Notes: generated from the sequence alone by a model not told the origin. 64,000 nucleotides of DNA from Sphaerosporella brunnea (GCA_008704415.1 VXIS01000145.1:44963-108962); one strand, 5' to 3'; numbered from the stretch's first letter, positions 46,609 to 57,785 are shown. Made by a program: numbers and translations.

Positions 46609-49600
46609 ATGTCGCCCCAAACTACACAAGAAATCTTCGGTCGCCAGGCGGCAGCCGCGATCATGTCCAGAGTCGAAGAGTTAATCACCTGCATTCCCCG
46701 CGAGCAACGTGCTCAGTTTACCCTTTGGCACTTCGACGAGGAGACTCTTATCAAAGAGGACATCCACTACGACAACTTCCTGGTCTCAGAAATCCCCTGG
46801 AGTAAGTCTGCTATCCTCACTAGTTGCATCATGCTATCCAGAACAGAGGCTGACAACCTACCACCAGGCCAGACTCTGCCTCTTGTCGAAGAGGAATGCC
46901 GTGTCCTGCGTCGCGAGGTGCGTCATTATTGGAAAGCCGTCGGAGGATCTTTCAAGTTATACTGGCTGCGCCGCCTTACACCTGCCCAACGTGAGGGGCT
47001 CACGCTGGCTGCATTCATCCATACTTCTCAGACTCCAAGAGGTGACGAATTTCGGAAGTACCTCATCGACCTGTCGCCTACCCAGCTCATTGATTTGAAT
47101 GGAAAGGTTTTGATCAGTTTCATTGAAGAACTGATCAACCAAGCGTCAGACTTCACAGTGGCACCCCTCCTGGGCCACAGGCTGTTACAGGTTTTTGCTG
47201 GTTGGGACCTCGCCAACAGCACGCATGACGAGGTTGCTGAACACAAGAGCCTCTTTCTGCAGCAGCTGAGGATGCGCATTCATATCTCAAGGCTGATTTT
47301 TGCCTTGCGTACTGTCCATAAGATCGTGGAAATGTGGCAGTCTTTCATCTTGCCATATGCGCCCAGCACGGCCGTTGCGGCGAACCCATATCGCCTCCAA
47401 GTAAGTTTCAATACTCGTCTACTGTTTTCATCTAGAGTTAGCTGACAATTCGATAGAATAATTACGACGGCACTTTCAAGTACCACGATCCTCCCCATGA
47501 CACTGATGTCGGTCAGATTCCAAAGAAAGCCTCGAAAAAGAAGGCAAAGAAGAGCCGCGGCAAAAATGCCAAGGCTGAATATCAGCTCCGGAAGAAGGAA
47601 CGTCGGGGCTCTCTGTCCCCAGGTCCCGCCCCTGAAGAAGTAACCGAATTTCCTCCCGTTGCTTTCGACCCTGTCGAAATCCGCATTGAGGAAACTGCTA
47701 TGTCGCCTGGTGAAGAAACGTTCTTGGAGACTTCTAGTCCACCTAAACAGGAAATATCCTCTGAGAGTGTTTTACCTCTTGCTCCTGCCAAAGTTGCTAT
47801 TTCGCCTACCGAGGGAGGCTCTTCTGAACCTACGATTGATTCGGTCCCAGTTCCAGTTCAGCAGCCCCTCCTTGGACTATTGGACCAGTTTTGGACAAAC
47901 ACTGCTGCATCTCGGTCCCTTGTGGAATCGGTCGATGGGGATGATGAGAGTATTTACTTTGGAAGCCCATTGGAGCCGATCCCAGGAGAACGTGCAGTCA
48001 AAGGCGCTATTGACAGTGTCTTCCACAACATCCAGTTAGACGACGCCCGCACCCAGCACATAAAGGATCTTTGGACGCCTGCTATTTTCCGTTCTTTCAG
48101 TCCCAAGGCGGAGCCTAGGAGCGATGCATGTTCTTACTCTAGCTCGGAGTCGGAATATCATGATGCACCCTCTTTCATCGAGGAACAGAAGCGCGAGGAA
48201 ACACTTGAGGGGCCTCATACTGATGGTGAAATTGATCTTCAACCCGAACAAATTCCAGAGGTGCCTGAGCTTGTGCAGGAAGCCGCCTCTGCCGAGTACA
48301 TCTTTCATGATGACACCCCATCTACTCCAGCACATGGCCTATCTCCCAAAGTTGAGATAGTGGACCATGACACTCCAGAATTGGATGAAGAGTTTTCTTT
48401 GAAATCAGACGGAACCACCACTGTCGTCCAAGCTTACCAAGAGCCAGGCCCACCGCAGTCAGACGAAGCTGCTACTCCAGTTAAAAAGCCTGTCCTTTCG
48501 GTGAACACGGGGTCGCGCCGATCTAGGGTCTATGTGGCCGTTCCCGACCAGCTTTTCAAGAAAAAGAAGGTGTCGACTATCAGCACGATTACAAAGTCGA
48601 TGGGTCGTGATGAAATCAAGATTAAGCCTGAGCCACTCCAGGTGGATAACGAGCCACTCAATTTGGACTTCTCCAAAATCGCGGATGGACCTGCTACCAT
48701 CGCAGAACCGGCTTTCATTGAGGAGATGTCGGTCGATATCATGGAAACGAAAGGCATCCGCACCGAAATGCTCAAGGATGATAATGGCCTGAAAAAGTGG
48801 GTGGCACACCATGAATCATTTGATCCTGGATCCTCTAGAACTGCCGATGAACCGGCTGCCATCACGGAACCAACTGTCGTTGAGGAGACTGCCGTCAGTT
48901 CCGTGGAAAAGCCCGCCACCACCATATCTCCTTATATCATGGGATTAGAATCGGCCGTGTCCGAAGTGCTTCAGGCGTCGACCTTTACTGAGAGAGAGAA
49001 AGCGGAGTATGTGGTGCGCGAATCTCCTACTGCGACCGAGGAGAAGCTGCTTTCAGGTCCCTCGACCATTCCGAACTGCAGAGATATCGAAGACCACAAA
49101 GCAAAAGGAGAAGGCCTTCCGGAAGGCCCCGGCTTTCTTGAGGCGGTGCACGGATTGCTGATGAAGTCATACTCGGAGTATTGTTCACGCAGGAACTCTG
49201 AAGCTTCCATCGACCCTAGCATGAGCTTTGGTGACGAGTTGAGGCGCTCGTCGATAGACAATAGCTTCACCCAGCAGCTGACAGTTCCCTATCACCCTAA
49301 TGCATATTGGCATGGAGACGTTCCCGAAAGCTTTGGGTATGGCCAGCAAGGCTACCACCATGATGATAGCGTTTGTGCTGTACCACCGCTCATCGCTGCT
49401 GATGGTATCGTCGGATCCCCGCAGCATTTCCCCCAGGAACCATTTCAGACGGCTCTGGTTAGCAAGCCCACTAGCTTTTCTCCTAACCCATTTTGCTACG
49501 GATTGAACTACCTGCCTAGCCATGCGCCTTCTGTCGATCAGGCCTACTTTTGCGGATCAAGCGGCTTTCCTGAACACCAGGGCACCGCTTATCACCGGTC

Positions 49601-50438
49601 ACCTATCGGAAAGTATGGCTATTATGGGGATGCCGAAGTCTGTCCCGAGATATCTGAAGTCCTCATGCTCAATGAATACCCTCTTTCGGGCCTACAGTTC
49701 AACTGTGCAGCTTGCAATAGGGAAGTAACGCACGAAAGCTCGGTCCTGTGCCTCCGGTGCGGAGTCAACTGCAAAATTCGTTTCTGCGACGATCGTTGTC
49801 GCTACAGTGCCCCCGTTCATTGGATGGCCTGCGGCAACCACTCCTTTAAGTTCAAGACCGACTACGATCCTGGAGAGATGTATTGGGGCCCTCTACAGAC
49901 CACTGCGGACCTCAATCCTTGGCGCTACTGGCAGGCGACCATTTTGTTCGACTACCCTGGCTTCGATTATCTCATCTTCGCCAAGGGTTTTGAGGACAAC
50001 AAGCAGCCTTTGGTCCAAAAGGCGATCGTTTTCAAGGACCAGATCCTCCGGGACCGCTTTTATGCGGTATTCAAGTTGGCTTTTTGGAACCAGGATGCAG
50101 TTTGCGTTCGGATGGTGTGGAGGACGGTTTGTGCCTGGATCCAGCAGGAGGAATGGGATATCGACAGTGCCACTTTGGAGCAGCAGTTCGAGATGGAGTT
50201 CGGTAAAGAGTGGAGCGGTGGAAACTTTTCCATTGGCCCCCGTTCTATGCCCACTGAAGAGGACTGGATAGAGACCATCAACTACATCCGTGAGACTCTT
50301 CGTCAGCAGAACTATTATGGCGACACTCTTTCCAACATCCCATCCACCAAGCTTCCGCTTGTGGGAAAGGAGCCGCCGATACCGTTCTACATCGAGGAGC
50401 GCACCATGTCTGGTTCTGCACAGTCTTTGGGCCGTTAA
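46609..50438 (+). CDS. 1235-aa protein of unknown function with C-terminal MYND-like Cys/His cluster
   Basis: Not recognised as a known family. Three exons, 46609..46801, 46868..47400 and 47457..50438, are joined in phase. Residues 1-240 look folded and mostly helical (FTLWHFDEETLIKEDIHYDN, YWLRRLTPAQREGLTLAAFI, ISRLIFALRTVHKIVEMWQS). A lysine-rich patch (KKASKKKAKKSRGKNAK, about residues 262-278) may be a nuclear signal. Residues 290-980 are disordered, acidic and Ser/Pro/Glu-rich, with a degenerate internal repeat (DGPATIAEPAFIEEMSV against DEPAAITEPTVVEETAV). Near residue 990 is a zinc-type cluster: CAAC, then CLRC, VNCKIRFC, DDRC and HWMAC, spaced CX2C-X11-CX2C-X3-C-X4-C-X3-C-X6-H-X3-C. 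A conserved-looking aromatic domain follows (YWGPLQTTADLNPWRYWQAT, VCVRMVWRTVCAWIQQEEWD). The cluster resembles MYND/HIT fingers but the class is unproven. Confidence 0.75.
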
Positions 50439-50771
50439 ACGCCCTTGGACGTGCATTTGACAGCGAAAAAGGGAGTGTCAGAGTACGGCGAAATTTGGGA
50501 TATTTACCGGGTTTTGTCGATTGTCATCTGGGCTGTCGGTTTTGCGGTTTTGCGAATGGCATCTGAAGGAGAGGATTTCTGGATATTTGTTATACTCGTA
50601 ACGATTAATCTGGGCCTTTGGAGTAGCAATAAACACCAGTGTAACTGATTTGCAGTAACTAGCGTGATAATCTGTGATGCAATGTTGAAGTGAAACCTGC
50701 TAACTAAGCGCATTGCTGATCCTCATCCAACAAGCTTCGGCTCCTCAACACTGCACCAACAAGACAAAGTG
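50439..50771. other. Spacer upstream of TRAPPC2L
   Basis: 333 bp between tandem plus-strand genes. Nothing distinctive; it contains the 3' end of the previous gene and a short promoter. Confidence 0.45.
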
Positions 50772-51369
50772 ATGGCCACCCCCCACATCTCCTGTATCGC
50801 CCTCATCGGCAAGAAAGCAAGATATCCCACTTCCCGTACCTCTTCTCCACAATTCCTAGCTAACAGGATACGTAGAACTCTCCCCTGCACTTGAGCACCT
50901 ATTCCACCTATCGGGACGTGCTCAGCTTCCACTTCCTAGTCAACGCGACGCTGGACGTGTTCTCGTCGCGACTGCCGATGAAGACGAATGGCGATAGCGA
51001 CTTCGGAATGCTATACGCAGTAGACGACACGTGCGCGCTGTACGGTTGGTTGACGAATACGGGGGTCAAGATCGTGGTTGCGGTTGAGAGCCCCGTTGGT
51101 GGCGGTGGTGGTGGGGGTGGGGGTGGGGAGGTGGGGGTCGTCAGGGAGGGAGAGCTGAAGTCGGTATGTTATTCCTGGGCGAGAGGGTTGCTGGGGAAGG
51201 GGTTAATGTTGCGCAGGTCTTTAGAGCTCTGCAGACGGCGTATATCGGCCTCGTTTGCAATCCGTTCTTTGAAAATGATGAGACCAGGCCGATTACCAGC
51301 CGCAGGTTTCTGGCGGAGGTGAGAAGGATTGCCGAGACCTGGCGGCCGGGGGCACAGGCTGCGCCTTGA
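50772..51369 (+). CDS. TCA17: TRAPP complex subunit TRAPPC2L/TCA17
   Basis: Small longin-fold subunit of the TRAPP vesicle-tethering complex at the Golgi. Three exons, 50772..50816, 50876..51163 and 51217..51369, give 161 aa. The first intron begins GCAAGA and ends GTAG, so it is a GC-AG intron; no GT donor lies between the conserved IGKK and NSPLHLSTY. Family landmarks: MATPHISCIALIGKK, YRDVLSFHFLVNATLDVFSS, GMLYAVDDTCALYGWLTNTG, VKIVVAVES and VFRALQTAYIGLVCNPFFEN. A run of about ten glycines interrupts the usually short loop before the last helix. It is closer to TRAPPC2L than to sedlin/TRAPPC2, judged by the LLY-DD-YGWLTN-VK pattern. Confidence 0.85.
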
Positions 51370-51639
51370 TACTGGGGGAAGGGTCGGATGCGAGACGTTC
51401 TGTTTGCATAGGGTCAGTGTTTTATGGAGTTCTTTTGCTGCTTGCTTTTGCTTGTTCACTGCTCATACCTGGCTGCTACTTATAGAGACCTGGAATAGTG
51501 ATATCCATCCAGTTCAACAGAATATTGGTTTCCCATTACGCCATGGTACATATGTCTCCCACACTCATCACTCCTAACCAGTTGTTTTTTTTTTGCGTAC
51601 CCCCCCCCCCCCCCCAAAAAAAAATAAAAATAAAAAAAA
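51370..51639. terminator. Convergent 3' region with T, C and A homopolymers
   Basis: Between TRAPPC2L and the EamA transporter. T8-T9 (about 51584-51593), a C run (about 51599-51615) and an A-rich tract (51616-51639) lie in series, the last ending directly at the transporter stop codon. The T tract faces TRAPPC2L and the A tract (oligo-T in sense) faces the transporter. Confidence 0.45.
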
Positions 51640-52820
51640 TCAGGTCCTCCGCTGCTGCTCCTCCTCCTCCTGCAGATCGATACTACCGCGTCTCTCCATG
51701 AACCCCACTTCCTCGTCCGTCCTCGCGGCTGGAGGCTCGGCCTTCTTCTGCTTGCGTGTACCCACATATAGCGCCGATCCTAGGATCATGATGGAGCCGA
51801 AGATACTCAACCACCCGGGCGAGGTGCCCCATATCAGCCGCTCCCAGAACAACGCAAACAGCATCTGGGTGTACATCTTGCGTCCGTCAGCCCCCTCCTT
51901 TTCTTCCTAGAAGAAAGAAAACAAACTCACCATATTCGTCCCGCGCCCAACCTTTTCCAACTGCAGCCCAGCAGTCAAACAAAACTGCATTACGAACCCG
52001 GAAACACCGATGCCACCGAGAAGCGCGCATTGGTATGCGGACGTGGGCCAAACAATCCCACCGATGCTTGGGATGAAGAGGAGCGATACTAGTGACACGA
52101 TGGCGCACAAGGTTGCGAAGTAGTTTACTGCTATCAATGGGTGTGCGCGCGGGCCAATCAGCCGGATCGTGGTGTAGGCCGTTGCTGGATGGATGTCAGC
52201 TTCCTGCGGATACTCAAGCAGGTGGCGAGGATGGAATTACAGGCACCGAGAACTCCCAGTAGTGCCACGGCCACAGCCACAAGGCGCTGATGTGGGATGA
52301 CATCCTCCCCGCCTCCCGGAGCACTCTCGGCTTCATCTCCAGCCCCAGCCACAGACGCAAACAAGTCCCCCGGTCTCGCAATCAACACCACGCCCAAAAA
52401 GCTCACAACGCCCGCCAGAATCTCATGTCTCGTAAACGGCTCGTTCAGGCCTGGGATAACTGAGCACGCCCACGTCGCTACAATCGGCGCCAAAAACGTG
52501 ATGACGGTCGCATCCGAAAGGTCCAGATACGTCAGGCTATAGTACAATCCGAATACGCCCCAGAAGCCGCCGATGCCGCGGAGCACAAGCAGCCATCTCA
52601 CCCCCTTTTCACCCAGCGGCGCGTGCGACACCGAGTTCCACCGCATCCAGATGAAGGATCCCGTCGACGTGATCGTTTGCCGGGCGAACAGGATCTGCAG
52701 CGGGTGAAAGCGCTCCGGCGTAGTCTCCAGTAGCCGCGCGGTCAGGGACATGGTGGAGCAGAAAAATTGGGATATTAAAATCAGGAAGAGCCCTCGATTG
52801 TCCCATATCGAGGCTTTCAT
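51640..52820 (-). CDS. EamA/DMT-family membrane transporter
   Basis: Ten-helix drug/metabolite transporter superfamily member; substrate unknown. Three exons, 52820..52241, 52184..51931 and 51876..51640, give 356 aa from the ATG of MKASIWDNRGLFLILISQ. Two EamA halves are visible: GLFLILISQFFCSTMSLTAR through VTFLAPIVATWACSVIPGL, and TAYTTIRLIGPRAHPLIAVN through WLSIFGSIMILGSALYVGTR. The C-terminal tail is acidic and basic, RTDEEVGFMERRGSIDLQEE. The first intron uses donor GTAATT, which restores VLGASTAYTTIRLIG; a nearer GT would leave a 29-nt intron. The 5' end is unsettled: in-frame codons upstream (PSLAASDLSTPRRSFLDR) look conserved but reach no ATG in that frame (see findings). Confidence 0.82.
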
Positions 52821-53673
52821 GCGGTCTAGGAAGCTGCGGCGGGGCGTGGAGAGGTCTGAGGCCGCAAGTGATGGGCGGCGGCCGTTCACGGATGGTGGGG
52901 AGGGCGCGTAAGCAGCTTTGCGTATGGTGGTGGTGATGGTGACGGTGGGCTGCTGGAGCCTCTTTCGGCTCCTGAAACTGACGATATCGCGTCTTTGGCC
53001 ATGGCTGCTGCCGGTATTAAAGGTGTTGTGATGGTGGGGGACATGATCTGTCAGCCCTATGGTCTTGGCCCAAGTATGTAACTCCGGATAATATCAATAG
53101 TGAAAAAAAAAGCTTATGAAAAGCAAAACGACGCCAGCAGCATCAGCAGCAGCAACAGCAGCAGCAACAGGTTTTTAAGGGACGGCACGATGAATTTATT
53201 AGCTACGGTTTTTATCATAAATCCTCCCCTTCTTCCCTGGTCAAGATTAAGGCCGACATATCCGGCTGTGCCTGGGGCAAAAAGAAAGAAAAAAAAGGCA
53301 AAAATCGGTTCTTGCGGGGTTGTAGCGGGTGTTAGCGTAAGTGAGTGAGTGAGTGAGTCAGTGGTGGGGTTATCTACATGGGTATAATCGGACCCGTGGA
53401 GAAGCTCCTGCCTGATATCGATGGGCGGTGGATAGAGTATCTACGTGCAGGAAAGCAACGACGGTTAGAGTAGATGTTGCTGGGCCCATCATACTGCTGA
53501 CGGTGAGCTTTGCCAACTGACATTATCTACTCTAGATGAGATGCAAACGCTTGAAAGAGAGACCGTAACACTCTCGGGCATTAGTCAACTGATGATTGGC
53601 TTTCATGCCATTAACCAAATTATTGTTTTCATTGAATATGGATAATGGATCATGCTTCAAGCTGTCCGAAAGT
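52821..53673. other. EamA transporter upstream and UreG downstream region
   Basis: The first ~230 bp may contain the true 5' end of the transporter: an ATG at about 53046 opens a 52-codon frame rich in Ser/Pro. Then come an A9 tract at about 53102, an AGC-type trinucleotide run (53131-53170) and a GTGA tandem repeat (about 53341-53358). No other gene is seen. Confidence 0.5.
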
Positions 53674-54677
53674 TCATACGGCAGCTGGTGTAGATGCGCC
53701 GCTGGCTTTCCATGCCGACAAGATCAGGTCCACAATGGCCTGCACATTCTTTCCGTTCTTAACCTGGGCGAAGATGGTAGGGCCACCCTCACGCATCTTG
53801 CGGGCATCACTATCCATCACGTTCAAGTCTGCGCCGATGAGCTCCGCCAAGTCCGTCTTATTTACCACCAACAGGTCTGACTGGGTGATTCCGGGACCGC
53901 CCTTGCGCGGGATCTTGTCACCGCCGGAGACATCAATCTGTAGATGGTAAGCCGAAGCTTTGGCAAGGGATCGGGATAGGGGACGCACCACGTAGATGAT
54001 GTAGTCTGCCAGCTCACGGGAGTAGTTTGCAGCAAGGTTATCACCGCCAGACTCGATCAGGAGCAGCTGCGTATTGAATTCCCGGTGGAGGTCTTCAAGA
54101 GCGTGTAGATTTTGGGAGATGTCTTCACGGACTGGTGGAAATCAGCGTGAGAAAGAGAAATTTCTGGCAGAACGAGATGAGCTTCATACCGGCAGCATGC
54201 GGGCATCCGCCGGTCTCAATCGCCCTGATGCGCTCGGCCGGCAGAGCTTGGTGTCTGACGAGGAACTCCTGATCTTCCCTAAGCAGCAGCGTTCAGCCCT
54301 ATATTCCTGAAGCACGTGCTGCTGTTCGAGGAGCTAATACCTCGTGAAGATATCGTTCGTTACGGCAGCAACCGAGTACTTGTCCCGCAAAGCTTTGCAA
54401 AGAGCAAGCATAAGAGCTGTCTTTCCGGATCCGACGGGTCTGTAGATGTTGTCAGCAAGCGCTGCTACCTGGATCAAGGCCGGTTGGCGGATAGCTACCC
54501 GCCGATTCCAACGGTGAAAGCACGCTCGGACCAATCCCGGCCATCGATGATCGGAGGCTCCCGTGCAAGGTATGATCCGGGACCGTCGAGGATCTCGTGG
54601 GAGTGACCATGGTCGTGGGCATGGTGGCCGTCGTGCGAATGACCGCCTTCGTGAGAGTGGCTGTGAGAGTGAGACAT
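53674..54677 (-). CDS. ureG: Urease accessory GTPase UreG
   Basis: SIMIBI-class GTPase that delivers nickel to urease. Five exons: 54677..54499, 54439..54341, 54278..54190, 54131..53989 and 53937..53674, giving 257 aa. Residues 2-27 are histidine-rich ([20 protein letters not shown]), a nickel-binding extension known in eukaryotic UreG. The GTPase core has the P-loop [78 protein letters not shown] and the base-specificity motif [11 protein letters not shown]. The fourth intron had to be removed to join YIIYV to IDVSGG. It ends [17 protein letters not shown]. Purine-derived urea links it functionally to the xanthine dehydrogenase about 27 kb away; there is no physical cluster. Confidence 0.95.
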
Positions 54678-55030
54678 GGCGGGAGCTTTGCTTGGTACAA
54701 ACAGATCTCAGCGTTTTTGCTGTGGCAAAAAAGGCAGCGATGATGGGCCGATTATAAGCACTTATGCAAAGCCTTCGGCGGTCCTGTCCTGGATAGCAAT
54801 GGATAACTATCTGGCGATATCAAGATGGCCGTACGTAAGTAAACAAGCAAAACAATTGGCGGGGTTGTTTGCGGGGCAAGTCTTGGTCGGGCTTGGCCGG
54901 AGAACGGGGTTTAGCCGTTTCGCCGGGAGAGAGAGAAAAAAAAAAAGGGTTCCTCAGCGTTCTGCCTTTATACTATCACCAACCCACCACACAAGAACTA
55001 CGAGCAACCCAGACCTCCCGACAACTCGCC
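54678..55030. promoter_or_regulatory. Divergent UreG/RRG9 promoter
   Basis: 353 bp between divergent starts, with a purine-rich run (about 54927-54950) before RRG9. A CTATCT (reverse AGATAG) GATA-type core lies at about 54808, too common a motif to weigh heavily. Confidence 0.4.
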
Positions 55031-55948
55031 ATGGCCTGTCTCAATTGCACCGCCAGCGTCCTCCGCGTTTTCATCCACGACACGAACCCCGCGGCATTCT
55101 CGCCACTTCGACATGGTGCCTTGCAAAGGCCCCCCGCCATGCGCATGTACCCCAATCGATTGGTGCAGTTTCGTACGTTCCGGAGGGAGTCGTCGCACGT
55201 AAAGAAGTACCAGCAACAGCAGGCCGCCGTCGTGTCGGATGACGATTACCTCCCCTTTGTGGACCTCCCACCTGTGCTGTCACCTTCCTCCCAAGCACCA
55301 GCACCGTCGCCAACATCCTCCTCGGCGGCAAGAAGGGCTATCACGATACCCCGATTGGGAGACCAAAACTCCACACGGCGAGGGAAGAAGCCAACCCTAC
55401 AAATGCTAGACAAAGTTCTCCAGAAAAAGTTGAGCGTGGAAGAAGCGACAAAGAAACCCCGACGCAAAAAGGACTGTTGGGATCTTCCTCCTCCAGAGAC
55501 ACTCTTCGAAAAGCCACAAAAGAGCAAGTGGTCAGAATATGTGCAAGGAAAAAATAAACGCGATCTCCCTTTGTGGATGACAGAGAAGGCGGCTCGGGAG
55601 AAGAAGTACGGCGCTATTGGCTATAGGCCACTCAAGAAACTTTCGCCGGAAGCTATCGAGGGTATTCGAGCCCTTCACGCACAACATCCTGACGAATTCC
55701 CCACACCAAAGCTGGCGAGGCTGTTTGAAGTGACTCCAGAAGCCATCCAGCGGATCCTGAGGACGAAATGGCAGCCGACGACCGAGGAGCAGATAGACAG
55801 AATGAAGAGGTGGGAGAGACGCGAGAAGGATATCTGGGAAGCCAAGGTAGCCTCTGGAGAGATTCTGACGAAGTCGATGAAGAATCAGATCCGAAAGGCG
55901 CGAGAAAAGTGGGGTCTTGCTGGCGGGGTGTCGAGTAAGTTCCTGTGA
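55031..55948 (+). CDS. RRG9: RRG9/neugrin-family mitochondrial protein
   Basis: Required for respiratory growth protein 9; the family (neugrin in animals) is linked to mitochondrial rRNA and ribosome function. Intronless, 305 aa from MACLNCTASVLRVFIHD; upstream in-frame ATGs lie before a poorly conserved leader and were not used. The N terminus is Arg-rich and acid-poor, consistent with mitochondrial import. The family core is near the C terminus: LKKLSPEAIEGIRALHAQHP, FPTPKLARLFEVTPEAIQRI, LRTKWQPTTEEQIDRMKRWE and RREKDIWE. This is a helix-turn-helix-like segment followed by a charged helix. A Lys/Arg-rich middle (about residues 110-150) precedes it. Confidence 0.85.
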   Translation: MACLNCTASVLRVFIHDTNPAAFSPLRHGALQRPPAMRMYPNRLVQFRTFRRESSHVKKYQQQQAAVVSDDDYLPFVDLPPVLSPSSQAPAPSPTSSSAARRAITIPRLGDQNSTRRGKKPTLQMLDKVLQKKLSVEEATKKPRRKKDCWDLPPPETLFEKPQKSKWSEYVQGKNKRDLPLWMTEKAAREKKYGAIGYRPLKKLSPEAIEGIRALHAQHPDEFPTPKLARLFEVTPEAIQRILRTKWQPTTEEQIDRMKRWERREKDIWEAKVASGEILTKSMKNQIRKAREKWGLAGGVSSKFL

Positions 55949-56512
55949 TGCAAAATGGGGACTGGGCGTCAAACACGACCCGATATGTACAATACTTTTA
56001 TTTTTGGTCGGCTGGTACTGGCTATGTTTGGGTTGGTAATAGTGTGATGGGAGGCATGCGATTTACCTATCTCTCCGTGAAGCCTGCAATTTATAAAGAA
56101 GCTTTCCTATGCGCCGTCTTCGTGAACGCAAAGGCAACTTGAACTTTGCCTGAATCTTTGAGTTACAGTACCTGCTGGAGAAGCCAAATACCTTCTGGCA
56201 TATGGACAGCATAGCCTTTGTGCCCATCGAATCAACGGGATAATACGATTGCAAACGCACAGCGCCCTGTTTATATTTTGGCCAATAAAGAAGGATATGC
56301 TGTGGCACGATCCGGCTAAGTCAACGTCTCAGAAGCGCACACACTATCTTCACATTACCCACATTACGCATGCAAAACAACCCTCCATCTCCTCTTCAAA
56401 CTACCACCGTATCATCCGGTATCCATACTAACAAGCTACTCTGTCTTAGACTGTCTACACCTGAGTCCTCAAGCAACCCCTCCCACCCGACACTTGTCAA
56501 TCTCCAGCAGTC
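55949..56512. other. Spacer between RRG9 and the ER protein gene
   Basis: 564 bp. No gene recognised. The last 150 bp are C/T- and A-rich promoter-like sequence. Confidence 0.5.
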
Positions 56513-57408
56513 ATGGTCCGCCTACTTTCAGTCTTTCTCCCATTGGCTCTTGCAGCAACCGCTGTCAACGCACAGTTCGGCGACTTCATCAAAAATGCCC
56601 TTGGCGGCGTGATCGCGCAGAATCCTTTGGCCTCCGGAATTCCCAACGCTCTTGTCGCAAAGAAATCCCAAGATATCACCTCTGAAAACTGGAGAAGCGC
56701 CATCAGCGTGACTGCGGACCCTGGGGCTCCAGAGGGAGATGCTAAGGAGTGGCTGTTCTACTTCACGACCAAAAATTCAAATGCGACCTCAACGCGAAAC
56801 GTAACTTATTGGGATGGGGTCTACAATGTTTGTCCCTCTCTTCTTTGGCTTGTGTGTGGCCATAGCTCACAACCGAGCAGGAAACAGTCTACGCGCTGTC
56901 GACAACGCGGCCCGCCTCCAAGCTCAACTTCGGCAAGATCGACTGCTCGACTGCTCCCGCCCAGGAACTTTGCAACGCCTTCTACTTGACGGCCCCTTAC
57001 AAGCTGCCAGTGTTTTATCACATCGCTACCTACTTCAATAACAATACCTCGGAGATCCGCCCGGTTCCGCTGTACATCAACAACACCGAGCATGCAACTA
57101 CTCTCGCAAAGTTCCACACCGAAAAGAAGTGGAAGGATGTCTCGCCCTGGGCCGGCAAATTCAACCCAATCGACGGACTCTTTAAGGATTACTCATCCGT
57201 GTTTGCGCCGACACTTCGCATGTATGAAATGATTCCCCAGTGGGTCCTCATGCTCGGAATTTCTCTCTTGGGCAGAGGCATTACGTACGTCCCTGCAAGC
57301 AAAAGTGGGCATAGTAAGCGTTCACTGACATTTGCGCATAGCACTCGCTTCACCAACCGTGCTCTCGGTCCTGATCCTGCCCAGCGACGTGGCGCCCCCC
57401 CTGCGTAA
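56513..57408 (+). CDS. Secretory-pathway membrane protein with thioredoxin-like fold, function unknown
   Basis: Three exons, 56513..56827, 56881..57284 and 57342..57408, give 261 aa. A clear signal peptide (MVRLLSVFLPLALAATAVNA) is followed by a luminal domain with four N-glycosylation sequons (NAT, NVT, NNT, NNT). The order WLFYFTTKN, a spaced strand region KLNFGKIDCSTAPAQELC and LPVFYHIATYF is reminiscent of a thioredoxin fold without a CXXC active site; the two cysteines are eight residues apart. One membrane helix (IPQWVLMLGISLLGRG) lies near the C terminus, leaving a short, basic, Pro-rich cytosolic tail. This suits an ER or Golgi type I membrane protein. I do not recognise a characterised family. 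Confidence 0.7.
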
Positions 57409-57785
57409 TGATACACAGCTGTAATTCGGGTTTCTTCCATTTTAATAGCTATTATAATGCGCAGAAAGGATGCGTTTGCTTTTGCTGGTTTTTGTTGGCT
57501 CGGTGGGAGTCTTTTCAGTCATTTTAGAGCGTTAGCTTCTCTTGTAAGATATGGGTTTGGCTGGACAAGAGGTGGTTTTGCTTCATGGAGTTGCTGCTTT
57601 GGAGCCGGAGCTCGTGGGATATATGCTTTCTTTTTTTTTTTCTTCACGTCTGATGTATACGACGCTGGTTAGGGAAATAGGGTTTAGGCATAGCATGTCA
57701 AAATATACATCTGTCGTTTTCGATACACTGCCATTGGTAAAGACATCAAGTTGAAACAAATGGAGTATACACAGAGACTTCAACT
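57409..57785. terminator. Convergent 3' region with T-rich tract
   Basis: 377 bp between convergent genes. A T-rich run (about 57630-57643) lies in the sense direction of the upstream gene. No gene is seen. Confidence 0.4.
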
